From Patiria pectinifera (taxonomy: Eukaryota; Echinodermata; Asteroidea; Valvatida; Asterinidae): a DNA stretch of 64,000 bases. A model generated the notes under the pieces. That model was given only the letters and a program-made list of their open reading frames with translations, was not told the DNA's origin and made no database searches. Of this stretch, positions 26,601-38,600 are shown one piece after another (within the stretch, counting starts at the first letter, position 1; each line of letters opens with the position of its first letter). The stretch covers positions 13,044,699-13,108,698 of the forward strand of contig CM057133.1 in the NCBI GenBank assembly GCA_029964075.1. The letters run 5' to 3'. The translations under genes were made by a program, and so were the position numbers.

Positions 26601-29600
26601 CTCGCTCTTACAGAAGCCAAGAGCTGATCGGACACTACAAAAGAAGCCAGGAACAACACAGCCCAGGGGCCAAGCTGGAGAAAAAAATTCACAAGAAGGA
26701 GCCGACAGTGGCGAGAGTCAGGAGCCCGTGGATGATCCTAGGTGCTAAAGTGGTAATAAGCCCCAGATCAGTGACGGAGAAGTTATAGTACCAGCGTTGG
26801 GTCAGGGAGAAAGAGGGGGAGTTTTCTGTTACAATCTTGGCCTCTTCGTGTCGATTTTTTCTCGGGCCTCGCAGCAATGATTATCAGAATCACTTTGCCG
26901 ACCCCCGCTTTGTCCATTTACCACCTGCAGGTCGGCGAGAATTCTTAAAAAAAACTCCTACAGGGGGAAGACGCCTGCTTTAAAGATTTTAGACACCCGT
27001 GGTGATGATAACTTTCTAAAAAAGAAAAAAAAATCTGGTGTCCATTTCAGCAACCTGTGTGTCTAAAACGTTACTGCTTGGGAGGCTGCCATTTTTTTTT
27101 AATGGAATTGGGAAGACCCAAATTCTTGGAAGCTTTGCAGACAATTACAAAAAAAACGTCTGTGACATAAACAGTGGGAACCATTGTGATTTTCGTGTAT
27201 CAGTGAATCTGTGTCTGCACGGTACAAAACAAATGTTGTCTTTGACAACAGAAGTTGGGAGACCGGCTTTGTCCCTGTGCCCATGAACTTTGTCAACTTC
27301 CAGAAAATGATGAAAGATCCGTGTATTTTGTATTCACGTGTAAACCCACTTCTACTAAAAAGTGGTCTCTTTGAACAACACAGACATTTTAAAGTTTGCG
27401 CAACCAGCATGTTTGGAAGAGCAGACTTTCGCCTTGAACGTGTTTTTTTTTTCAAAAGCGGAAAAGCCACACTGCAAACAAATGACAGTAACAGACCTTC
27501 ACCTCTGCCAGTGTCAAACAAACAATGTTATGCACGCAAACTGTTCCTATTTGCTCCATATTTCAAAGCGTTGATCATATAGAAACCGTGCAAAGTTCCC
27601 TCTGCTTCTTTCTAATTTGTCCTGACATGCATGAACGCATGTGGGACAAACATCTCTCACTGGGGAGAAAAACATGACATGATTTCACAGTATTTGTAAA
27701 AGTATTTGTAAAAGCTGGGAAAACAGACAGGCAGGATTTTCATCTGATAATATTACCACAGGATCTCAATTTTAACCAATTTTGAATCCTTTAAACCAGA
27801 TTTAAAAAAAAACATACAAACCAGGTTTACCACAACCACAAAAACTTCTAACACAATTTAAAATGTTCACGTATTCTTTTTTTTTGTGTTATGAGCGAGT
27901 GAAGTACTGAGCCTATTAAAACCACTTCTGTAATACTGAGTACTTCTTCACCTATACTGAAACTAGTACCTGCATAATCTTCAAAATACATTTGCAACAT
28001 AGTATGTATCCTTACGTGTTTTATTACAATGTACATACATTCTGAGAAAAGAAGTACTTGGCTTAAGAATATTATTGTACATAGGTGCAGGTACATGTAC
28101 ACGTACATTATGCGAACATGTATGCCATTCCCAGCTCTGAGTACAAGACAGATTCAGAACTATCATTCAATGCTACAGTTGTGGTATTTGGTTGGGTTTT
28201 TTTGGGGGGGGGGGGGGTTGGCCTTGCACAACAATTCAGAAGGACTGAGGCAAAATACTGATTGATCTTGCGACTGTGACTAACTGGCTCAGCAGATCCT
28301 AACAATGGATTGGGAGAAAATAGGCATTTACTGGGGGAAAAAAAGTACAGGGCAACCCAGGCAGAGTGTTAGTGTGAGTACTATTCCAGTTTACAGTGCT
28401 CAGGGCAACGTTTCTCCTCTTAAGCCCTTTCCATATCTACATGATCTTGAGGTTGAACAGGGGCGGTGTTGCCAAATTCTACTCATGTCTGAATACAGTA
28501 AAGAAATCTGTGGTTGCTTCATTCAGAGACACTGAATGAAAAGCTTGCAGTACACAATTGATACACTGCTACTTTTTTTTAGTATGCAGCGATATGTTTC
28601 TTTGCGTGTCCATCATGATGAATTTCGACCGTTGCGATTTCCAGAGACGCGGAAACCTTGTGTGACTGCTGACACGACTCGATCAAACAATCGACTCGGC
28701 CCAAGTTGTTGGTGAGATAAAATGAATGCAATCTAGACCTGAAGTTGACTTCTGTTTTGTTGTGGTTTTGTGAACAGTGTTTGGACAACTTACAGAAGTT
28801 AATCCTGCAATCAAGAGGTTGTGGGGAGTTCAAAAGTTGGGAGGTACAAGTGGATGGCTTGGCCGGGGCTATCAATTGCATATTTTCTTTGCCTAATTTC
28901 TCAAATTTGAAGAGGAGTGCAAGTTTACCGAAAGCAATATTCAGTCGGATAGTCTGTTACTGATCAAGAGATAGCTCAAAGACTCTATTAATTTTGGTTA
29001 CTGGGTTTTTTTTCACAAGTCAATGGGTTCGGTCAGATATTTGAAATGTAAAAAGTGAGTGGTTTGAGACAGAAGTTTGCGTAGTGGTTAACTTTGTCAA
29101 AATGAAAGTTAAATTCATTGTTTAGTAGTACCTGGAATTCAATGACGTCATACATGTATGTAGGTTGTTTTTGCTGAATCAGCGTGGACTACATAAATAT
29201 TGTATTTCATTGCGGTATAGAGTATAAAATATACAAGTTGTTGTTCCACACCGTTAGGCTTGGGTGAACACAGAAAAATATGGTGTTGTTGCAATGGTTA
29301 AAACCAGTCAACTGTGTATTTGTGTGGGAAAAAAAACATTTGACAGTCAACCATTGGAATTTAAGCTGTACTAAGGTTTGGTCATTGAACAGTGAAAGGG
29401 CGGTAAACCTTATAAGTCTCAAAATCAACGTACAAATGTACACATGCAAATCACATAAAACCCATACTGCAATCGTTTTTGAGTGTACAATTTTAGCTTG
29501 CCGTTGCAACATTTGTTCGCGTAGACTCTTTGAGTCTCTTTCTATTCATGTTTAACAGCCCAACTTTATCATTTTACTGGGTTGCAAACCACCACCAAAA

Positions 29601-32600
29601 TGTAATCCCTTACTCAATGCACCACAAAATGTCAGTTTTGGGCGATTCAATGGGACAGCTTAGCCTAGGGATCACACTGACTGCTGGGACTAAATGCTGG
29701 CATTTCAGAAAGCTGTGAGGGAGATGGGAACTATTGTGCATTCTGCACTGTAACTTACAAAAGCTGCATTTCCTGGAAAAAAATAATAACATTTAGAAAT
29801 ATTGCCCCTTTGTTCCATTAAATAAATTATCCAATTAGACCCGAGTTTCATGAATATCTGGCAACCGATTGATACATATTGAATTTTTGACCTTGTAATT
29901 ATCAAAATCAATGAAACTGTTCCATACGGAAAATAAACTTTCTTTGATGAAACTTTCTGGTGGTCTAGATCTACGTTTAGATTATGCTGGTTTGTTTGTT
30001 TGTTGGGCTGTTTATCTATTTGTTTGTTAATTATGCCTTTGACAAAAAGATCTGACCAGGATCAAAACATTAGGTCCTCTAAGTTTTTTATTTGTTTCTT
30101 TGCTTCTTCTTGTGTTTTTTTAATTTGTTTCTTTGCTTCTTGTTGTGTTTTTTCAAGGAAAGTTGAACCAAATCAGTGACATCAATGCTGCAATAGCCTC
30201 ATCTAGACTCAAAAAAAAATAGAAACTGAATCACAAGCCGGCCCAAAAGCTCCACGAACATGTGAAATATGTATGGATCGATACATTCATGTTTGTCTGG
30301 CAAATTACTTGCCTGGCACGCCACTGAGCCACATGCTTTCACTAATGTAATCAGTGACAGTCTCACTTATGTAATTATTGCATTACAAACCACAGGGCTG
30401 TAAGCCTGTCACTCAAAAAGGGCCAGTTTATTCGAAGACTGCTCAGCTAGAACTTAGAAGGTGCTTTTCTTTCCTGGACCGTTCAGATTTCAGTAGAGTA
30501 CAGAGCTTTTCACGCTAACATCTCGCCTACCTGTGTTGGAATCAACACTGGTCCATCGCGAGTGAAACCGGGTCCCTTGGACACAGGTAGGCCAGTTATA
30601 ATGTACACACTTACAGCATGTGTACATGGGTCGGCGGTAGATTTTGGATTTTCTACCTGGATAGAGCCTCTCAACCCTGAGCCCAATTTCAGGCTCTGCT
30701 TACCAACTTACCATTAGCGCAAAATTCTTGCTTACTGTAGCAGAAAATGTCCTGCTTACGGTAAGCGTATTTCAAGGGTTAGTGATGAATTTTGGCTTAA
30801 GCGCATGCGTACATCTCGTAACTAAAAAATGCCTTGCTTACAAGGTTAGCGCAGAATTTTTCTGTTAGTTAGCATAGAATGGTGATCGTAAGTGTGGAAT
30901 TCTGTGGTTAGCAACGTCATGAAATTGGGCCCTGGTCCTGACCAGAGTTGGCTTTTACCCGTGAAGAGCTCTGGACCCGAGTAGAGGCCACGTTCGAAAC
31001 TTTTACTAAGTTTTAGGATTCTTGCTAGCGTGGAAAAGGCTCCGAAATCTCCGAAGACCCAGATTAGTGTGAAGGCCCTTATATAAGACTCTAGTGAGAG
31101 ATGGAAGGGGGGAGGGATTTCAGGAGAACTTAATTGTCTTCATGAATCACGAAGTTGAAAAACTTTGGTCAGGTGGTAATCTCATCTCTCTGATTCATAA
31201 ACTGAAGACAAAAAAATTCCCAAACCCTGCTGCTGAAACATCGAGGCCTTCAACGCATTTAATTGACAGGCAAATACTTTACTTTCGGAGCCCAATCTGT
31301 CTTCCTGCAGAGGGATGCTAGCTGACAGATCTACGCATTACGCCTTGCACACGAGCTCCCACACTCTGTCTGCTTCAACTGGATCCTAACCAGCTGTGAA
31401 GTTTGTTGGGGCGCAAAGAGAAACGCGTTTTACGGTAGTTTCATTTGTGAGTCATGATCGGAGGGCCAGTGGGACCTAGCTGTCGCGTCTGCTGGCTATG
31501 TGTGGTGCCTTGACTCCTTGGCCAATGGTTCTACAACGTCCTCCTTCCAGCATGCCTCTCTTCGGATCCAAAGTTAGAACGGATATAGACAACTTTCAGG
31601 GAGTTCGAATCCAACACAAGCAAATGAACGGATTAAACTACAAATCCCTGCCTGATTCACTGTTCATTCTAAGCACAGTGTACCTTACAATGGAAAGCAA
31701 TACAAAGGTAAACCCACAAAGCAAAAAAATACATCTTCAAGCTCCGCATGTGCAAACTTGTGTGGCAAGGTTATTTTTTCCCAAGCCAGACTTTTTAAGA
31801 AACCTTGCTTAAATGTTCATTCATGGTGACTGATTGTACTTCTAAATTGAATGGACTAACTCACATTTGAGTTGGGTAGGTAGTCGGCTATTGAAGACAT
31901 AAATTTATGCTTCACTGAACTGGCCTTATTCTGATGAGTTTTCACAAAACGCTTGCTTTTTCCCCTTAAAGGTTTTTAGACACCCTGCTTCCAAAGAAAA
32001 AAAGAGCAATGAAATCCAACAATTTCCATGAGTAGATTATCTTTACAAATATTTTGTCGCTGTTCATGCATATTAGGATGTTAGAAAAATCAAACTGAAT
32101 CAGACGCTTGCTATTAGATCCTGTTAGATCCTCCAAAATGTTGTTTTTATCCCCACAAACAACTCCGAACAACTGGTGTTTAGTTTCCACAGCTACGGAG
32201 TAAGTGCTGGATGTGTGTAATTTGGCAGGGCTAGGATGCGTGTACACACGATCCTCATGGTTGGGCTGTAGCCTAATTCCTCAAAACCTACGTAAATGCC
32301 CATAACTCTCAACCACAACAAACCAACTACACCACTTCTTCTTTTTTTTCTCTGGAGGTGCAAGCCCCAGTGACCTGGTACCCAGCCACTTCGCACCAGG
32401 GTTAATGATTCTCTCTCACCTCCCCTGTTGACTTTCCTGGGGCTATTTAATTAACACTAGCCCCTCTTCCCTGTTGTGTGAGACACCCCCGGGCCGTGTA
32501 TACCCTGTTAGGTACCAGCTAGTCTGGCCCCATTTTACTTTAGAGACGGCTTAAGAGGGAAGCTGGCACCGGAGTCAGTGGTACCAGATGACATACAAGT

Positions 32601-35600
32601 GTCCGTATATCCCATGTAATCCTGTGGAATGGGCCCCGAGGAATTCTAGGAGTGCTCTCCGAATAATACTGGGTAAAAAAAGGAGGAACAACAGTTGAGA
32701 AGAAGCTACCATTGCTGGGGGAAAAAAACACTCTTTGGTCTTTCTTTTTTTCGAGAGATATAATCTCTGACTTTAAAAACTCAAGGTCCAATTTTGTGGA
32801 ACTGCTAAGCAGTAAGTATTGCTTACATTTTTTTCTTTTTTAGTGTCTGACTGGAAACCGATCATGCCTGATCTCTGGCTTTGATGTTTTGAAGGTCTTC
32901 CTTGTTGAAGCCCTTGGAAAGTCAGTCATGTAGATTCTCAAATGAAAAGTCAAAACTTTTGCAAGAGTTCTACAATAATATTGATCACATCTCCTCTGAC
33001 TGTTTGCAAGATTAAGCAGTGATGAAATTCCTTGTACAATTCAAACAAAATCTGAACTGTTGCTTATCACAAACATGTATCAAGTATACACGGATTAAAT
33101 GTTTAAAAATTTGTAAATTTTGGCTTCCAAGTAAAAAAAAATTCAGTGGAATTCCACATGTCAAATTCCATGATTTAATCAATATAATCACAATCACACA
33201 ATTTGTTTGCCTTGAACCACGTATCATGCGACTTAGGCCTACCAATCTACTCTTTACTTTCAGCTTTACTCTGGGTTTTTGTATCGTGTACAGTTTCCGT
33301 CTTTGAATTGTATGGTTTTTACCACTTCAACACTTTCCTTTCTAACAGCGGCATTAAATTTTTATAATACTCTTTTCATTTGTGGCATGTCAATAACAAT
33401 GACAATTTGAAAACACCTTGTTACCCAGTAAAAGCAACGAACATGTAACATATTTTTTCCACCAGAACCACCACATGATTGGCAGTTTATAGCATGACAC
33501 AATAGCAAGAATTCTTCAATACAAAACGAGAAGTAACAAAAATACAGTGCTTCAAAACAGGCTTTCAGTTAGCTGTTTTGAGAAAAAATATCAAAACAGT
33601 AACTGTTCTCCTCCGAGTGAAAAACCTTCGCAGCACACGGTCCAACCCTCGCATGACGACAAAATTGAATTCAGTTCGACTGAGCTCCCACGAAAAATTG
33701 AACAAAATTGCAGAAATATGTGAGGCCCATTGAAACCGGCCAGGATCCTGGCGTCTGAATGGACTGGCTTTGGTGGCCAGCCATGCTTGAACAAATCCAA
33801 GGCTTGCCTTTTTTTTATGTGTGTGTGCGGGGCAAACGTAGCGTAATCTTAACATAATAACGCGATGAGACAGTCTGATCACCTGGACGTTGAACTAGCG
33901 AGGTTTTGAAAGGGTCTGGGGGAAACATGTCGCAACAAAAGCCGCTCAATCCTACCCAAGTGAGCCATACTTTAATCAATTACACACTCAATTACAGAGG
34001 AGATCGCCCATTTTTTTTTTTCTTCTACCACTCCAGCTTTTTTCTTCTTTTTGGAGGGGGAGGTTTTTTTTACGAACCGAAGCTCAGGGAGCTGGGAGAC
34101 GCGAGCACATGGCCCTTCTGGTGAACCAATTTGCTCCTCGGCTGACCACAAACAATCACCGTCTTTCAGGTGGAGTTGACGGCCATTTTACGGTCTATTG
34201 TCAGCCCCCACCTGTGTATACATCAATACCTAAGAATGCCGAGTCCCTCTGGTATCACACAACTCACTGCCTGCTGCAGGTGCACGCTGCTACCAGAGAA
34301 CCCAGAGAGGTCTAGTATGTACGTACACATTGTTACACACTGGTTCTAATCTTGAGATCCTACTTAATACATAGCCAAACCTATAAGGAACAATGTACTA
34401 ACATTCTTGTTATCGGGGATGTTTTGATCGCCAGGCACACTTCAAACAACTGAGGAATGCATAAAACCTGCCCTTGAAACACAAAAGACTCCTTTTTTTT
34501 CTTCTTTTTTTTAGAAAAATAGACAGTATTTAGTTGACGCTACAGTACAATGCATAGTGCTTTACTTTTATCTGAGAAATCTCAATGAGACACCCGTTTC
34601 ACAGCACGATATCGGTGACAAAAGGAGGACTCTCAATGATCATTTCAAAGGCGGTTTGTAGTCCTACAGCGCGCCCGTTAGTTTACTCACATTCGCTCCA
34701 CCAATCGGAGATCCGAGAAGGCCCCACGCTCAATGCTGATGATCTGATTGTTGGTAAGCTGTCTGCAAAATTCCAAACAGAAAGCGGGAAAAAAGAAATT
34801 CATCTTGCAGCCACAAATTCAGAAATTTCAAAAAAATATCAAAACACCATTTCTGTAGCAGAACTGTTCAACAAATATTTTTGAATTAATAATTACTAGC
34901 ATCAGTGCCTGCAACTGTGCACAAACTAGAGTGTCCAAAAGTTTGTGAGTGAAACATTTGTAGGCCAACTCAGACTTTTCTGACCTAAGATTAAGCAACA
35001 GAAAACTGGTTGATGCATGTTTTATGAAGGACTCTATGAATTAAATTGTTTTAATGAACATGATGGCAGTGCCATATAATCATTATTTATGTAACTTAGC
35101 AGTTTTGAAACCAAATTATGACACAAACTGGTTGAAATCATCTTGGCTTTTTCGAACCCGTGAGTCGTGACACTATACTTACAAGACTCGTAATCTCCGG
35201 AGATTGTCGAAATCTCCCTTGCGGATCTTTGTGATGTTATTTCCATCCAGATTTCTGCAGAAGAGGATCATAATAAAAACATGGTATGAATGTGATCAAT
35301 CATCCAAATTATCATTTGATAGAAAAAAATGGACAGAAACAATTCTTCCATAAGGCCTCCATTAACGCTTTTCAGAGTTTTATAAACGGGCACAAAATGC
35401 TTTGTATAAGTCTTGGAACAGCATGAAACAAGTCACACATGTGTACATGAGATATGCACACTTGGAACAAGGAATATAAGTCTTTGTGCTCTGTGAATTC
35501 TACCTCCATGGTGATCTTAGGGCACCTCGATCAACGAACTTGTCATGTAATTAATTGTAAAGGTTTTTTTAATTTTTGGTGGATTCACTGAAGAATTTGC

Positions 35601-38600
35601 CCCCTCCCCTTCATTTGTCATTTTTTTCTGGACATGAAGGGTCAGCTAGGCTTCTGTCCTCTGACTGACTGAGTCACTGAGTCTAGAGGGTTTTAATGCA
35701 TCTTGTCCTGAACAAGGCTAGAAGCCACTCAATGTACAGAGCTACAAGAGAAATAACTAAGAGTAGGTACTCAGGAAAACTGAAGGCTATTCCTCTTTAA
35801 TAAAACAGGACAGATCCTAGGTTGGAGCTCCATGGTTGGAGGGGGGAGGGAGAAACAAGTACCAGGCAAGAAATTCCAAACAACGGCCTAAACTGAGACG
35901 TTTGGGCCCAGCTGGACTAGAGACAAGCCTTATCTTGTTTTGGCAAATTAGCAGTTTTCCTTCTAAATCCTACAAGTAGCCAAACTCCGGTGCGGATGAA
36001 CTGGGAGCTCTTAATACTCCCGAAACCAGACAGAACTTAAAGCAGGCTTAAACACGATTAATCCATGATCTTTGCTTTAATGTTTTCTCCTACTTTTAAC
36101 CAAGAGTATTTGAAATGCCGGTAGATTTTGGCTGATCTTGGCTGATCCCGTCGAACATTTGCACGGAAGTTGATACCATGCTTAAGGCCAAGGTAGTAAA
36201 ACTCAAGACAAGACCTGAGCTTAGAGTCTTAGACAAACGCAGCCATCTGCCTGTCCAAAAAGGTCTATTCTTGGTCATCCGAAGCTCTATAATCCCAAGG
36301 GGAAAGACATAGGGGTATTAAATGTGATCAGAACCGCAGGCAATACGTCTTCGTTGGGGAAATCCACCAAAAGGCACCTGGAACCAGATGTTTGCTTCAA
36401 AAACAAGCGCTCCAGCTTAAAAGATATTAAAAGATTTGTGAACTATACTTGTACAGATGGCATTAAAGTTGTCACTAGAATGATGCATGTCCTCTTAATT
36501 TTAAAACAAATTAATTCTGATACAAACATTTATCAAAACTGATATTTAGTGTGACTTTGATCACGAATTCTGGCAAACATTTCTTAAAAAGGCGCAGTAT
36601 CCATTAAATTTCAAGCCAGTCTCTCAAATAAGGTGTTTCACGGTAACATGCACCATCTTGTTCACGGGGCAAAAAGAACACGCGGTGTGCTAAACGAACG
36701 GGGGTGCATTTTGGAATGACCGCATAATGACTTGGAAGCGCCAAAGTTTTCCAATGACGATGTGTACACAGCAACGCGTGTAAAATTGCCCCGCGGGCAA
36801 GATGCCGCATATTACCGTCAAACACCTTATTAAGTCCCGAGGCAAGTCACAAGCAAGATGAGATTGACAAGGAATTTCCTTGACACAATTCATGTGAATA
36901 GCTTGTGACCTGACTGGAGACTGGAGGACTTGTGATTGACACTGATGGCTTGTGATGGCTTGTGATGGCTTGTAATGGCTTGCGATGGCTTGTGATGGCT
37001 TGTAAATGTAATGGCTTGCAATGGCTTGTAATGGCTTGTAATGGCTTGTGATGGCTTGTGATGGCTTGTAATGGCTTGTGATGGCTTGTAATGGCTTGCA
37101 CTGGCTTGTGATGGCTTGTAATGGCTTGTAATGGCTTGCGATGGCTTGTGATGGCTTGTAATGGCTTGCAATGGCTTGTGATGGCTTGTAATGGCTTGCA
37201 ATGGCTTGTGATGGCTTGTAATGGCTTGCGATGGCTTGTGATGGCTTGTAATGGCTTGCGATGGCTTGTGATGGCTTGTAATGGCTTGCAATGGCTTGTG
37301 ATGGCTTGTGATGGCTTGTTACGGCTTGCAATGGCTTGTGATGGATTGCAATGGCTTGTAATGGCTTGCGATGGCTTGTAATGGCTTGCAATGGCTTATG
37401 ATGGCTTGTAATGGCTTGCGATGGCTTGTGATGCCTGTAACTATAACTTAAAGCAAGTGAACAGCACAGATGTCATGCAGTAACCTTTTTGGCAAATTCC
37501 ACTGCCCACAAGTGGCACAACACCAATATTTTCAAACAAGTGATGACACAATCACCAAGGGAACTTCTTATCTTTCAAATGTCATTCGTAAGTATCTGTC
37601 ATCAGGCGTATTCATTTCCTTTTCCTTGCACTCCACCTCTCTCATCTCTAGCTACTCCCAAAAATGAGCAGTCCGATGTTTTTTTTTTGTTTTTTTTCCA
37701 GAGATTACGCATGTCACAATGTCAAGGTCTTAAGTACTTTGTCCTTCACTGTTTCAACTGTCATTATTCACAGAAAAAGAATTAAATTCCACTAGGGCCT
37801 TCTTTGCTCAATGCTCACACTGCATGTTGGACAGAATGGAAAGAATGTTGAAACCTGACGCTACATCAGTCATGTCAGTGGTTGTGTACAAAGTCTATGG
37901 AGAGTCAAGAATTTCCAACCAAAACTGGACATGTTTGTCAGTCCCAGATTCATGTCTTTTCATCATTTTTGCCATGACTGACCTTCATTGGGATGATATA
38001 TAAAGACAAAAGCAGCGTCAGGTTGCAACATTCTTTCCGTCGAACATGCCATATCGCGACATGTCAAGGCAATATTGCTGGGAGATTAAACCTCCATTAT
38101 TGTCTATATTGATGATGATGGTCGAACTGAAACAAGATCTTGTCAGTTTTGATCAAGAAAAACATCTTACCACCACAATGATCACGAGCATCCAATGTTG
38201 CTTTCACATTGCCAGAACTTCCATTAACGGGCACTTCACGGCCACCTTCCAAATAACAACTCATTGCTGGTTTTCGGTTGACAAATTAATTATTTTCAAA
38301 AGGTTTTTGATTGTGCTTCTTCGCCACATGTTTAAATATCTTTCTGAAATTTCAGTGAATTGGTGTCCAATCGCGCATGTATATGTTTATGGCGTAAGAA
38401 GTTGGAACGCCGGGTACCATGGTAATCCACAAATGGGTATTCCCCTTTTCTTTTACTTTTAAAATCGACGCTATGATATGGAAGTGTAGATAGGACATGG
38501 TTAAAAATAAAACTAATTCGTACGTACGAATTACTAAACCGTACGTACGAAATACTAATTCGTACGTACGAATTACTAAACCGTACGAATTATTAATAAT

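Larger units (their letters stand above)
23688..34690 (-). other. Inferred Slit intron 3
   Basis: About 11 kb between the LRR2 and LRR3 exons with no supported gene. It contains MITE-like elements at 25733-26064 and 30675-30935, a TTTG-rich tract at about 29990-30030 and a 33-bp tandem duplication at 30090-30155. Short open frames here, such as the 140-codon minus-strand frame near 27099-27521, show no recognisable motif or domain. Confidence 0.6.

Noticed and set aside
31603-31614. GTTCGAATCC, resembling a Pol III B box
   Set aside because: No A box at the right distance and no cloverleaf can be drawn.
36690-37391. 233-codon minus-strand open frame of HKPSQAIASHY repeats
   Set aside because: It is produced entirely by the 30-bp-periodic minisatellite plus flank. 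Equivalent open frames exist in other frames and on the plus strand, and there is no domain or composition of a real protein.
36945-37433. CRISPR-like regular repeat
   Set aside because: There are no spacers; it is a continuous 10-bp minisatellite in animal DNA.
38309-38322. TTGTGCTT, the seed of miR-218, a microRNA located in vertebrate Slit introns
   Set aside because: It is on the strand opposite to Slit, the bases after the seed do not match, and no precursor hairpin is visible. In vertebrates the microRNA lies in a later intron.
38046-38462. 138-codon plus-strand open frame between two foldback elements
   Set aside because: No domain, hydrophobic low-information sequence, and located in Slit intron 1 between mobile elements.
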